This document shows, in pieces, positions 1-7,171 of a stretch of 12,189 bases of DNA; the stretch's first letter is position 1; each line of letters opens with the position of its first letter. The notes beneath the pieces were generated by a model. It did not search any database. It was not told the DNA's origin and saw nothing but the letters and a program-made list of their open reading frames with translations. Where the stretch lies: NCBI GenBank assembly GCA_021545625.1, contig JAJRVH010000213.1:1-12189 (forward strand), written 5' to 3'. The position numbers were made by a program, and so were the translations under genes. Source of the DNA: Zetaproteobacteria bacterium. Its GTDB lineage: Bacteria; Pseudomonadota; Zetaproteobacteria; Mariprofundales; Mariprofundaceae.

Positions 1-2
1 CC

Positions 3-467
3 ATCAAGGCCGGTGATATCACCGGCGGTAAAAAGGCTCCGCATATCAATATCGCGGTGTTCCATAAGCTGCATGGTCATGAGGATTTCATTTATCCGAA
101 GCGGATTGATGCCGATGACATTCTCCGGGCCATGAAAGGCAGCGCGCAATTCATTTTCCTCAATCATACGTCGGGACTCAAGGATGGTGACGTGGTTTCT
201 GTGACGACGGATGTGCTTCGCGATGAGGCGGGAAGATTCGCGGATTTTGGCATCGACTGCCAGATGACGGTGCATACCAGGCCGGCGATCGTTCTCGCCG
301 GCATTTGCCAGATCCTGATGCTGGATCAGGACGGACGGGAGATCGAACACAGGGCCATTATCAAGCCAACAACACTTTCCTCCGCCGATCAGGGCTGGGT
401 GCTGCTCTACAACGATGTCGAGGATGGCATTGCCATCTATGCCGATGAAAATATCGGGCTGGAATAA
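3..467 (+). CDS. Conserved protein of unknown function, 5' end outside window (paralog of next gene)
   Basis: The reading frame is open from the first bases of the window to the TAA at 465-467, and residues upstream of the GTG at 57 (for example A-P-H-I-N-I-A-V-F) align with the next gene. The true start and any signal peptide therefore lie to the left, and 154 residues are visible. The protein aligns along its whole visible length with the product of 745-1299. Shared features are an N-HTS/SHTS motif followed by G-D-V, a D-V-L-R motif, G-I-(D/N)-C, a second Cys in G-(I/L)-C, an AII-P segment, and a C-terminal LY-(N/E)-D-x-x-x-GIA-(I/F)-YA. The two Cys (visible residues 86 and 102) are conserved in the paralog, which suggests an exported, disulphide-bonded domain. 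I do not recognise the family and assign no function. Confidence 0.8.
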   Translation: MKAGDITGGKKAPHINIAVFHKLHGHEDFIYPKRIDADDILRAMKGSAQFIFLNHTSGLKDGDVVSVTTDVLRDEAGRFADFGIDCQMTVHTRPAIVLAGICQILMLDQDGREIEHRAIIKPTTLSSADQGWVLLYNDVEDGIAIYADENIGLE

Positions 468-537
468 ACGTTTCTGTTTCCGCTATCGAGTATGGGCTTC
501 TCCGTGTGCTGTTGGGTGGCAACGGCGGGGGGCCATG

Positions 538-546
538 TGTTATAAT
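538..546 (+). promoter_or_regulatory. Extended -10 promoter (TGTTATAAT) for the second paralog
   Basis: TGT followed directly by a perfect TATAAT (541-546) forms an extended -10 element of the sigma70 type. The best -35 at a sensible distance is weak (TGGCAA, 517-522, 18-bp spacer), as is usual for extended -10 promoters. Transcription would start near 553, giving a leader of about 190 bases before the ATG at 745. The rest of the 277-base gap between the two paralogs shows no convincing gene or intrinsic terminator. Confidence 0.55.
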
Positions 547-730
547 TCCGAGCGGTTTCGGCCGGAAGGCTTGCGCCAGAGTCCATAATCAGAATGTGGC
601 TGAATACTGTGTTTCCGACTGGAATGCTTCGTGTGTGCCTTGGCGAGGGTGGCGGTTTCGCAGCGAGGATCAATATCGATGAAGAAGCCACTAGTCGGTT
701 TTGCGTCGGGGCACAGGAGATCCGTTTGCC

Positions 731-737
731 AGGGAGG
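731..737 (+). promoter_or_regulatory. Strong ribosome binding site (AGGGAGG) fixing the start at 745
   Basis: AGGGAGG ends seven bases before the ATG at 745. In-frame starts further upstream (GTG 631, ATG 679) lack a comparable site and would put a non-signal extension ahead of the signal peptide, so this site decides the start. Confidence 0.75.
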
Positions 738-744
738 CACTGAT

Positions 745-1299
745 ATGAAAATGCCCGGAATTTTCAGCCGAAAGCATTCATGCTCGGTACGAGGTGCCAT
801 TGTATTCATCGCAGTGCTGCTCTCACCCTTTCAGCCTGCCCAGGCTGATGAAGCCCGGCATGTAAATTTTGCCGCCTTTCAGAAGGTGCAGGCCGGTTTC
901 GAGTTTGATCCGATCGTTGTCGGCAGGTTCAGCGACTTTATCCAGGCCATGGAAGGGGCGCAGATCCTGCTTCTGTCCCATACATCCGACGCCATCAGCG
1001 GCGACGTGCTGAACCTGCAGCAGGATGTGTTGCGCGAGGGGGAAAACGGCCTGGGCGATCACGGCATCAACTGCAGTCTCAGTTTCGGCATCGACCATGC
1101 CGGAGAGTCGCCCGAATACAGCCTGGGCGGTCTGTGCCGCATCATCCGCAGCAGCGGCGACAGCAATCAGAATATCACGGCCATCATTCCGCCGGCGGCT
1201 CTGCCCGATACGGCCCAGGGATTCGATGCATGGATTGAGCTGTACGAGGACGAGAAGCATGGCATCGCCTTCTATGCCAATGTCAGCAAGGGTCGCTGA
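745..1299 (+). CDS. Secreted/periplasmic protein of unknown function with two conserved cysteines
   Basis: The gene encodes 184 residues. The N-terminus is a classical Sec signal peptide: basic residues to about 16, a hydrophobic core at about 17-27, and a likely signal peptidase I site after A-Q-A (residues 32-34, followed by D-E). The mature protein of about 150 residues aligns throughout with the truncated gene to its left and keeps the same two Cys (110 and 131), fitting a periplasmic disulphide. No transmembrane segment or lipobox is visible after the signal. The start is chosen from the strong ribosome binding site at 731-737. It is followed after 19 bases by the convergent stop of the peptide-binding lipoprotein, with no clear terminator between. 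Tandem duplication and divergence is the simplest origin of the pair. I do not recognise the family. The location is well supported by the sequence; the function is unknown. Confidence 0.85.
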   Translation: MKMPGIFSRKHSCSVRGAIVFIAVLLSPFQPAQADEARHVNFAAFQKVQAGFEFDPIVVGRFSDFIQAMEGAQILLLSHTSDAISGDVLNLQQDVLREGENGLGDHGINCSLSFGIDHAGESPEYSLGGLCRIIRSSGDSNQNITAIIPPAALPDTAQGFDAWIELYEDEKHGIAFYANVSKGR

Positions 1300-1318
1300 C
1301 ACGAAACCGATCCTTTGA

Positions 1319-2977
1319 TCAGGGCTGCATGACCGTCGGATGATATGTCTGTAGCGAGGCCGGAATATACCAGTGCTCGCTGTTGTAGCCGATGCCGGCC
1401 GGCGCCGGCCTGATGCCGCGGATGCGCCTGTGCATGACCGGTAGCGAGTAGGGCGCAAACAGGAACACCATTGGCACATCGCGATAGATTTCCTGCTGCA
1501 TGATATCGTAAAGGCGCTTGCGCTCGGCACGGTCGAAGGTGTGCCGCGCCGCAACCAGCGCGCTGTCCACGATGTCGTTGCGATAGGATAAAAAATTGAA
1601 CTGCCTCTCTCCGGTTTGCGAAGAATGCCAGATCGTGTACTGGTCCGGGTCGGGAGACAGGGACCAGCCCAGAATCACCGCATCGAAACGACGCTTGTTG
1701 ATGAAATTCTCGATGAATGCCGACCATTCGACAAGCCGGACCCTGACCTCGATACCGACCGCCTTCAGGCGCTGCTGCATGATCGTCGCCGCATCGGCGC
1801 GTTGCCTGTTGCCGTTATTGGTCAGGATCGTAAACGAGAGTCGTCTGCCGTTTTTATCCAGCCAGCCGTCGCCGTCGCTGTCGACCCAGCCCGCCCCGGC
1901 AAGCAGTTTCCTTGCCTTTTCAGGGAGATAGGGGCGCGGCTTCAGGCTTTTGTTGACCCAGTAGGTGCCGGGTTTATAGGGGGTGGCGATGGTTTCGCCC
2001 AGTCCAAGTAACACGCCGTCGACAATCTCCTGGCGATCGATGGCATAGGCCATCGCCTCGCGCACGCGGCGGTCCTGAAACAGCGGACGCTTCAGATTGA
2101 AGCCGAGGTAGGTATACGCAAAGCCCAGATATTTGTAGCGCTGGTACAGCCGTTTGAGCTGCGGTCTGTTTTCGAACAGGCGGGCATACTGGATCGGCGT
2201 CAGCGTCATCGAATCCAGACGTCCGGCGGAAAGCTCCAGAAACTGGGTCGCAGAGTCGGGAATGATGCGCGTCATCCGTTCGCTGATCCATACCGGCCCG
2301 TCGAAATAATCGGGATTTGCCCGCAGCCGGATTGACTGTTGCGATTGCCAGTCGGCCAGACGGTAGGGGCCGATCGTCGCCTTCGGGTGTCGGGAGAGTC
2401 CGGTATGCATGATATCCTCATGCTCGAACACATGTCGGGGCAGGATGGCCAGCGATGCCCAGGAAGCGAGCGCCGGGGAAAATGGCTCGTCGTAATGAAC
2501 GACAAAGGTCAGTTCATCGGGCGTTTCGACGCCGGTAACCAGCACGTAATCAGCCTTATAGGCGCTCTGGGTATGCTCGTCCTGCATCAGTCTCAGCGTG
2601 AATGCGCAATCGTCGGAGGTGAACGGTTTGCCGTCCGTCCAGCGCAGTCCGGGCCTGATGTGAAAGATGATCGACTTGTTGTCGGCAGCGATTTCCCAGC
2701 TTTCGGCCAGCTGACCGGTCAGGTCCAGGTTTTTGTCATACTTCAGCAATGACAGATAAAGCTGGCCGGCGATTGCATGGCTGGATGCATCGCCGGCGAT
2801 CATCGGGATCAGATTGGTGGCATCGCCAATGCTGGCGTCGATCAGGCGCCCGCCAAACGCGGGCGTATCATCGTCAATCATGAAGGGGGGTGGTGTTCCG
2901 GCGTCGCCGGGCGGCTGCGTGGTATCGCAGGCCGCCAGGGCAACAAGCAGGCAGGTCAAAAGGGAAAGCCGGCGCAT
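1319..2977 (-). CDS. Family 5 extracellular peptide-binding lipoprotein (OppA/DppA-like)
   Basis: This 552-residue protein is a typical ABC-transporter solute-binding protein for peptides. It has a lipoprotein signal with lipobox L-A-A-C (lipidated Cys17). Next comes an N-P-M/D-A-S-S segment (about 56-66), the A-E-S-W-E signature with W-T-D-G-K-P-F-T (about 91-120), and later a run reading R-R-V-R-E-A-M-A-Y-A-I-D-R typical of the family. Residue +2 after the lipid Cys is Asp, the inner-membrane retention signal in enterobacteria, consistent with delivery to an inner-membrane permease. No permease or ATPase subunits lie in the window. The ATG at 2977 overlaps the TGA of the upstream transglycosylase gene (TGATG), so translation is probably coupled. 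A longer in-frame reading starting inside that gene is rejected because it buries the signal peptide. Murein peptides are a plausible ligand given the partner, but this is inference. Confidence 0.92.
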   Translation of the reverse strand: MRRLSLLTCLLVALAACDTTQPPGDAGTPPPFMIDDDTPAFGGRLIDASIGDATNLIPMIAGDASSHAIAGQLYLSLLKYDKNLDLTGQLAESWEIAADNKSIIFHIRPGLRWTDGKPFTSDDCAFTLRLMQDEHTQSAYKADYVLVTGVETPDELTFVVHYDEPFSPALASWASLAILPRHVFEHEDIMHTGLSRHPKATIGPYRLADWQSQQSIRLRANPDYFDGPVWISERMTRIIPDSATQFLELSAGRLDSMTLTPIQYARLFENRPQLKRLYQRYKYLGFAYTYLGFNLKRPLFQDRRVREAMAYAIDRQEIVDGVLLGLGETIATPYKPGTYWVNKSLKPRPYLPEKARKLLAGAGWVDSDGDGWLDKNGRRLSFTILTNNGNRQRADAATIMQQRLKAVGIEVRVRLVEWSAFIENFINKRRFDAVILGWSLSPDPDQYTIWHSSQTGERQFNFLSYRNDIVDSALVAARHTFDRAERKRLYDIMQQEIYRDVPMVFLFAPYSLPVMHRRIRGIRPAPAGIGYNSEHWYIPASLQTYHPTVMQP

Positions 2978-2979
2978 CA
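2975..2979 (-). promoter_or_regulatory. TGATG stop/start overlap coupling the transglycosylase and peptide-binding genes
   Basis: On the minus strand the stop TGA (2979-2977) shares its last base with the start ATG (2977-2975). This arrangement commonly permits re-initiation by the terminating ribosome and so ties the output of the two proteins. Confidence 0.75.
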
Positions 2980-4266
2980 GCTGGGGCGGATACGGGCGAG
3001 AATCCACAAGGTGTCGCCGGGCCGGATCAATGCCTTGCGGGAAAGCTGGTTGGAGCGGGCAATGGCGGTGGCCGAAGTGCCGAAACGCCGGGCGATGCTC
3101 CACAGCGAATCGCCGCTGCGTACCCTGTAGCGGATGCGGCGTCCTTTCGACAGCAGGGGATTGGGCGCGGCCGTGGCCCGGGCCAGCCTGTTGGCCGGCA
3201 CGACAAGCTGTTGTCCGGGGTGGAGCAGGTGCCCGAGTCCCGGGTTCAGCCATTTCAATCGGGCGACCGGAATATGATGCTGGCTGGCAATGCGCCACAG
3301 CGAATCGCCCTTGCGGACTGTCGTTTTGACATATTTCGGACCCAGGAACTGCAGGCGCTCCGAAAGCACGGGAAGAGCTTCGGCCGGCAGATGGATGGTG
3401 ACTGGTTCATTCAGGTACTGTGCCTGATTCAGCCCCGGATTGAACAGGAAAATATCCTGTCCATTCAGGCCGCAGGCCGGCCCCAGACGGGCAACGTCCA
3501 CGGGAGGTTCAAGCGTGACGGGCGCAGTGGCATAAGCTTCGGGAAAGCGGATCACGCCCGTTTTCAGCAATGCCGCCAGCCCCAGCACATGCCTGACGTA
3601 GGCGCGGGTCATGCCTGGCACGGGCATGGCCTCCAGTCCGTCCGCAGCCCGCCACGGATGACTTTTCAGACGCCTTGCCAGTCCATAGGGGCCCATGTGG
3701 TAGGCGGCGATGGCCAGCGGCCAGCTGTCGAAGCGATGGCGCAAGTCCAGCAGATAGCGCACAGCGGCCGTCGTTGCTTCCTCGACATTGCGGCGGCCGT
3801 CATATCCGTGCCTGTTGCGAATGCCGAGATCCCGGGCCGTACGCGGCATCAATTGCCACAGCCCCATGGCGCCGGCATGGGACAGTGCATAGGGATTGTA
3901 ACCGGATTCGACGACCGGGATGAGCTGCAGGGCCGGCGGGGCCTGTAATTGTTCCAGCACGGCAAGCAGACGCTGGCGCACATAGCGGGAGCGTTCGGCG
4001 ACGATCGGCCAGTGATTCAGATAGTTCCGTTTCGCCCGGGCCTGACTGATCGCAATATCCTCGGGATTCAGGTCTTGCAGCAGAGGTTCGGCAGCAATCC
4101 GGGCAGACGAAGGCCGGTCAAATGTTTCCTGCGGCTCCGTTTGTGCTGCGGGTGCTTCGACGGTCGCAAGGGAGGCGAGTTTCGCGGATTCGGCGCACCC
4201 CTGAACCAGCAGTAGAGAAACAAGCGGCAAAATATGCGATATGCGGATACGGGGGGAAACAACCAT
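2977..4266 (-). CDS. mltD: MltD-type membrane-bound lytic murein transglycosylase with two LysM domains
   Basis: The enzyme cleaves the MurNAc-GlcNAc bond of peptidoglycan to give 1,6-anhydro-muropeptides. From the ATG at 4266 it has 429 residues. A lipoprotein signal ends in L-V-Q-G-C (Cys24, +2 Ala, which favours the outer membrane). The SLT catalytic domain spans about 85-235, with catalytic Glu120 in P-V-V-E-S-G-Y and the following G-A-M-G-L-W-Q-L-M-P block. Two LysM peptidoglycan-binding repeats, each with a G-D-S-L-W core, lie at about 314-357 and 379-423. The usual A-Y-N-x-G motif reads A-Y-H-M-G. The next start upstream, ATG 4326, has a better ribosome site (GGTGA) but adds 20 residues ahead of the signal peptide, so the start is uncertain. 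It overlaps the next gene by one base and diverges from the pilus ATPase gene. Domain order and length match the MltD family. Confidence 0.92.
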   Translation of the reverse strand: MVVSPRIRISHILPLVSLLLVQGCAESAKLASLATVEAPAAQTEPQETFDRPSSARIAAEPLLQDLNPEDIAISQARAKRNYLNHWPIVAERSRYVRQRLLAVLEQLQAPPALQLIPVVESGYNPYALSHAGAMGLWQLMPRTARDLGIRNRHGYDGRRNVEEATTAAVRYLLDLRHRFDSWPLAIAAYHMGPYGLARRLKSHPWRAADGLEAMPVPGMTRAYVRHVLGLAALLKTGVIRFPEAYATAPVTLEPPVDVARLGPACGLNGQDIFLFNPGLNQAQYLNEPVTIHLPAEALPVLSERLQFLGPKYVKTTVRKGDSLWRIASQHHIPVARLKWLNPGLGHLLHPGQQLVVPANRLARATAAPNPLLSKGRRIRYRVRSGDSLWSIARRFGTSATAIARSNQLSRKALIRPGDTLWILARIRPS

Positions 4267-4346
4267 TGCAGCGATGCTAGCGTTGCCCGTGAACAGGTAA
4301 AGCGACCGGACAGGCCGTTGTGTCATTTTTCACCACGCGTAATGAC

Positions 4347-4375
4347 TTGCATGGCGGAGCGCCAGTCCCTATGGT
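4347..4375 (+). promoter_or_regulatory. Possible sigma70 promoter for the pilus-ATPase/chemosensory cluster
   Basis: TTGCAT (4347-4352) and TATGGT (4370-4375) are separated by 17 bases and lie in the divergent region between mltD and the ATPase gene. The -35 is a poor match and the -10 matches four of six bases. Initiation near 4382 would exclude the ATG at 4379 and support the ATG at 4412. No convincing promoter was seen for the opposite direction. Confidence 0.3.
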
Positions 4376-4411
4376 TAGATGCCTCCGGGGGAAGGGGATG
4401 GTGCAGGGATT

Positions 4412-6619
4412 ATGCTTTTAAAACAGCAACGGGAACTGATCGCGGCGGGCCTGGTCACGAAGGATCAGCTGCGTGAAGCGATGCAGAGCGACACGGACAA
4501 GAACGGCGGCCTGCTGCAGGCCCTGCTCGACATGGACGGCGTGGACGGCACGGCCGTGCTTTCCAGGCTGGCGCGCAGCTACAAGGTGCCCTATCTCGAT
4601 ATCAGCACCTTTGCGCCGAACGAAAAGGCGGTCAAGCTATGCCCGGAAAAGCTGTGCATGGACTTCGCCTTCATGCCGCTGGACGTGCAGGGCAACGATC
4701 TGATCATCGCCACCGACAACCCGGTCGATTTCAATATGCTCGATACGCTGCGATTCAAGCTGGGCCGCAATATCAAGCCCGTCTTCGCCCGCCCCGACCA
4801 GATTCTGAAAAAGATCCGCGAAATCTATCAGGGCGATGCCGCCTTCGATGCGGCCATGCAGGCGCTCGATCAGACCGGGGAATTCGAGAATGATCCCGCC
4901 GCGGATGAAAAGCAGGAAGCGGCCAATATCGATGATCTGAAACGGGGTGCCGAGGATTCGCCGATCATCAAGCTGGTCAACGGCATCATCATCCAGGCCA
5001 TGAAGATCGGCAGTTCCGATATCCATATCGAACCGGGCGAGCGCGAAAGCATCGTGCGCCTGCGTGTGGACGGGCGGCTGCGGCCGAGCCTGAAGTTCCC
5101 GGCCAATGTGCACGCACTTGTCGCGTCGCGCATCAAGATCATGTCGAAGCTCGATATCGCCAATACGCGCACACCGCAGGACGGACGCACGCGCATCAGG
5201 CTGTGGGGCAAGCATTACGACATGCGGGTGTCGACGCTGCCGGCGATGCACGGAGAGAAGATCGTGATCCGCATTCTGGACAAGAGCGGCCTGTCGCTGA
5301 AACTGGAATCGCTCGGTTTCGGGGAGCGGGCCGAGAGGCTGGTGCGCGATTGCGTACAGCGTCCGACCGGCGCTATTCTGGTCACCGGGCCGACCGGCAG
5401 CGGCAAGACAACCACGCTGTATTCACTGCTGAATCATGTAAAGAACGATGAAAGCAATATCATCACCGTCGAGGATCCCGTCGAATTCCAGATCAGGGGC
5501 ATCAATCAGGTGCAGGTCAACGCCAAGGCGAACATGACCTTTGCCTCGGCATTGAGATCAATCCTGCGCCAGGACCCGGACATCGTCATGATCGGCGAAA
5601 TCCGGGACGAGGAAACCGCATCCATCGCATTGCATGCGGCGCAGACCGGGCATCTGGTCATGTCCACGCTGCATACCAATGATGCGCCATCGACGATTAC
5701 GCGCCTGATCGAAATGGGCATGGACGCGTCGCTGGTGTCCTCGTCAGTGAATCTGGTTGTTGCTCAGCGCCTCGTACGTCGTCTGTGCAAATGCAGGAAG
5801 CCGGGAGTTCCGGGCGCGGATATGCGGCAGCGCTTCGACATCCCCGATAATCTCCGCTTTTTTCAGCCCCAGGGCTGCCATGCCTGCGGCAAGACCGGAT
5901 ACAAGGGGCGCATTGCCATTCACGAGGTGCTTTATCTGAGCGATGATTTGCGTTCGCTGGTGGCCAGGGGCGCAACGGACCGGGAACTGATGCAGGCTTC
6001 CAGGGAAGAGGGGATGTTGACGCTGTTTGCGGACGGTATCGAAAAGGCCCTCAAGGGGCTGACGAGCCTTGAAGAGGTGGCGCGCGCGGCCACGGCGCCG
6101 GAGGATTTCAGCCTGCGCGAGCGACTGGATGACAGCGGTCGCCTGCTGTCCCTGGGGGAAGCGCGGGACAAGGCGACGACGGAGCAGCGGCGGGAAAATG
6201 ACGGCAAGGAACTGATCCTGGTGGTGGATGATTCCTCCAGCATCCGCAATCTGGTCAAATTCGTACTGGAAGCGGACGGCCATGAGGTGATGCAGGCAGA
6301 AGACGGCAGCGAGGCTTGGCGGATCATCAGGAAACAGCGCCCCGGCCTGGTGATCAGCGACTGCGAAATGCCGAACATGACCGGTCCTGAGCTGGTGCGC
6401 TGCATGCGCGAGAATCCGGCCTACCACGATACGCCGATCATTCTGCTGACCTCGCGCAAGGATGAGGAGGACGAGGTACTCGGTCTTGAAGTCGGCGCGG
6501 ACGACTATATCGGCAAGCCGGTCGAGCCGATGAAGCTGCAGGCCCGCGTCAGAAAGATACTGGCCATGTATGCGCGTATTCGTCAGGCGATGCAGGGAGG
6601 TGTGGATGGACAGGCATGA
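4412..6619 (+). CDS. PilB/GspE-type pilus assembly ATPase fused to a C-terminal response-regulator receiver domain
   Basis: This 735-residue fusion joins a secretion/pilus motor ATPase to a receiver. An MshEN-like N-terminal domain (about 1-140) is followed by the T2SSE ATPase. That domain has Walker A G-P-T-G-S-G-K-T (326-333), the Asp box around I-T-V-E-D-P, a Walker B region M-I-G-E-I-R-D-E (about 393-400), and a His box S-T-L-H-T-N-D. A metal-binding motif has Cys459, 461, 489 and 492, where the first pair is CxC rather than the usual CxxC. The ATPase ends with the family's T-S-L-E-E-V tail. After a charged linker (about 560-598) a complete receiver follows (about 600-724), with D606/D607, phospho-acceptor D650 in I-S-D-C-E-M-P, T680 and K702. 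All phosphorylation residues are present. Such ATPases hexamerise at the inner membrane to drive pilin assembly. The N-terminal domain type can bind cyclic di-GMP in some relatives, but I cannot confirm that here. The start is chosen at the Met that begins the domain, with AGGGA just upstream. Confidence 0.93.
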   Translation: MLLKQQRELIAAGLVTKDQLREAMQSDTDKNGGLLQALLDMDGVDGTAVLSRLARSYKVPYLDISTFAPNEKAVKLCPEKLCMDFAFMPLDVQGNDLIIATDNPVDFNMLDTLRFKLGRNIKPVFARPDQILKKIREIYQGDAAFDAAMQALDQTGEFENDPAADEKQEAANIDDLKRGAEDSPIIKLVNGIIIQAMKIGSSDIHIEPGERESIVRLRVDGRLRPSLKFPANVHALVASRIKIMSKLDIANTRTPQDGRTRIRLWGKHYDMRVSTLPAMHGEKIVIRILDKSGLSLKLESLGFGERAERLVRDCVQRPTGAILVTGPTGSGKTTTLYSLLNHVKNDESNIITVEDPVEFQIRGINQVQVNAKANMTFASALRSILRQDPDIVMIGEIRDEETASIALHAAQTGHLVMSTLHTNDAPSTITRLIEMGMDASLVSSSVNLVVAQRLVRRLCKCRKPGVPGADMRQRFDIPDNLRFFQPQGCHACGKTGYKGRIAIHEVLYLSDDLRSLVARGATDRELMQASREEGMLTLFADGIEKALKGLTSLEEVARAATAPEDFSLRERLDDSGRLLSLGEARDKATTEQRRENDGKELILVVDDSSSIRNLVKFVLEADGHEVMQAEDGSEAWRIIRKQRPGLVISDCEMPNMTGPELVRCMRENPAYHDTPIILLTSRKDEEDEVLGLEVGADDYIGKPVEPMKLQARVRKILAMYARIRQAMQGGVDGQA
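6594..6602 (+). promoter_or_regulatory. Ribosome binding site (AGGGAGGTG) for cheW inside the 3' end of the ATPase gene
   Basis: AGGGAGGTG matches the anti-Shine-Dalgarno almost fully, with its GGAGG core five bases before the ATG at 6606. It decides the cheW start and shows that cheW is translated from within the preceding coding region. Confidence 0.75.
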
Positions 6620-7085
6620 AAGCGGGCCGCAGCCCGAAGAAGCGGCGGACATGCAGGCGCTGCTGGAAACAAGCCAGGATGATATACTGCTGATCGATAT
6701 TGGCGGCAAAAAGCTGCTGGTTTGCGCCCGCGATGTCAGCGAGGTCGTGCGTCCGCTGCCGCTGACGCCCGTGCCGATGGGGCCGGGCCATTTGCTGGGC
6801 CTCGGCAACGTGCGCGGCCAGATCGTCTGCATGATCGATGCGAGCAAGATCATGTCGCTGCCACCCAGGAAACAGGAGATCACGAGTCAGACGCGCTTTC
6901 TGATTCTTCGGCATCCGAAAATGCATGTCGGTATCTGGGTGGATGCCATTGATGCGCTGTTCCGGGTTAACACCGATCAGGTACCCGAACCAGCCCAGGC
7001 CGAGGCGCGCGAAGCGGTCTGCGGTCGTATGGAAGTCGCGGGAAAAGAGTACGACATGCTCAATTGCGCGGGACTGTTTCAATAG
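6606..7085 (+). CDS. CheW-like chemotaxis adaptor protein (PilI-like by position)
   Basis: The protein has 159 residues, the usual size of a single CheW domain. CheW couples chemoreceptors to the CheA kinase in the cytoplasmic array. The domain covers about 25-158, with the characteristic G-L-G-N-V-R-G-Q-I-V block at 65-74 followed by M-I-D (76-78), matching the family's N-x-R-G-x-x-x-x-x-x-D core. A short acidic N-terminal tail precedes it. The start overlaps the ATPase gene by 14 bases and has a near-ideal ribosome binding site, so the two genes are co-transcribed. Between an ATPase-receiver fusion and a chemoreceptor it occupies the place of PilI in Pil-Chp clusters. Because PilI itself is a CheW homolog, the functional name is inference from context. 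Confidence 0.9.
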   Translation: MDRHESGPQPEEAADMQALLETSQDDILLIDIGGKKLLVCARDVSEVVRPLPLTPVPMGPGHLLGLGNVRGQIVCMIDASKIMSLPPRKQEITSQTRFLILRHPKMHVGIWVDAIDALFRVNTDQVPEPAQAEAREAVCGRMEVAGKEYDMLNCAGLFQ

Positions 7086-7093
7086 GCCGCGGC

Positions 7094-7120
7094 TTGATTA
7101 TTGGCCGGGATATATACAAT
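7094..7120 (+). promoter_or_regulatory. Possible internal promoter upstream of the chemoreceptor gene
   Basis: TTGATT (7094-7099) and TACAAT (7115-7120, five of six -10 bases) lie in the 86-base gap between cheW and the receptor gene, but with a short 15-base spacer. The AT-rich stretch stands out against its surroundings. If active, it would transcribe the receptor and cheA separately from the ATPase. Confidence 0.35.
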
Positions 7121-7136
7121 ATGAGACGCGTCTTAT
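7121..7136. promoter_or_regulatory. Palindromic operator-like site at the predicted start of the receptor transcript
   Basis: ATGAGACGCGTCTTAT is an inverted repeat with seven of eight positions matching between half-sites. It includes the perfect 10-bp palindrome AGACGCGTCT (7124-7133). It begins immediately after the possible -10 at 7115-7120, where a bound repressor would block initiation. It could also form a short hairpin in the transcript, but no T-tract follows, so it is not a terminator. Confidence 0.4.
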
Positions 7137-7171
7137 CGTCGAAGCAAGGATGAACGGGAAAGGGGAGAGAC

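Noticed and set aside
1281..1301. Seven-base-pair hairpin TGTCAGC/GCTGACA at the end of the second paralog, as a terminator between convergent genes
   Set aside because: There is no T-tract on either strand and the stem is mostly coding, so it does not meet the pattern of an intrinsic terminator.
2890..3948. Long open frame (352 codons) on the plus strand across the transglycosylase and lipoprotein genes
   Set aside because: It lies opposite clear mltD and peptide-binding coding sequence, has Arg/Gly/Gln-rich composition without any domain, and no ribosome binding site. It is a shadow frame of GC-rich coding DNA.
2977..4326. Upstream start of mltD at 4326
   Set aside because: GGTGA lies just before it, but 20 extra residues would precede an otherwise complete lipoprotein signal. 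It is kept only as an alternative.
4379..4411. Upstream ATG at 4379 for the pilus ATPase
   Set aside because: There is no ribosome binding site, the added residues are Gly/Pro/Asp-rich and outside the domain, and the possible promoter would start transcription after it.
5744..6883. Long minus-strand open frame (379 codons) opposite the ATPase-receiver and cheW genes
   Set aside because: The plus strand is fully explained by conserved domains, and the antisense product has no recognisable motif and spans two genes. The other long antisense frames (9065-10147, 7373-8329, 10214-11065) are rejected for the same reason.
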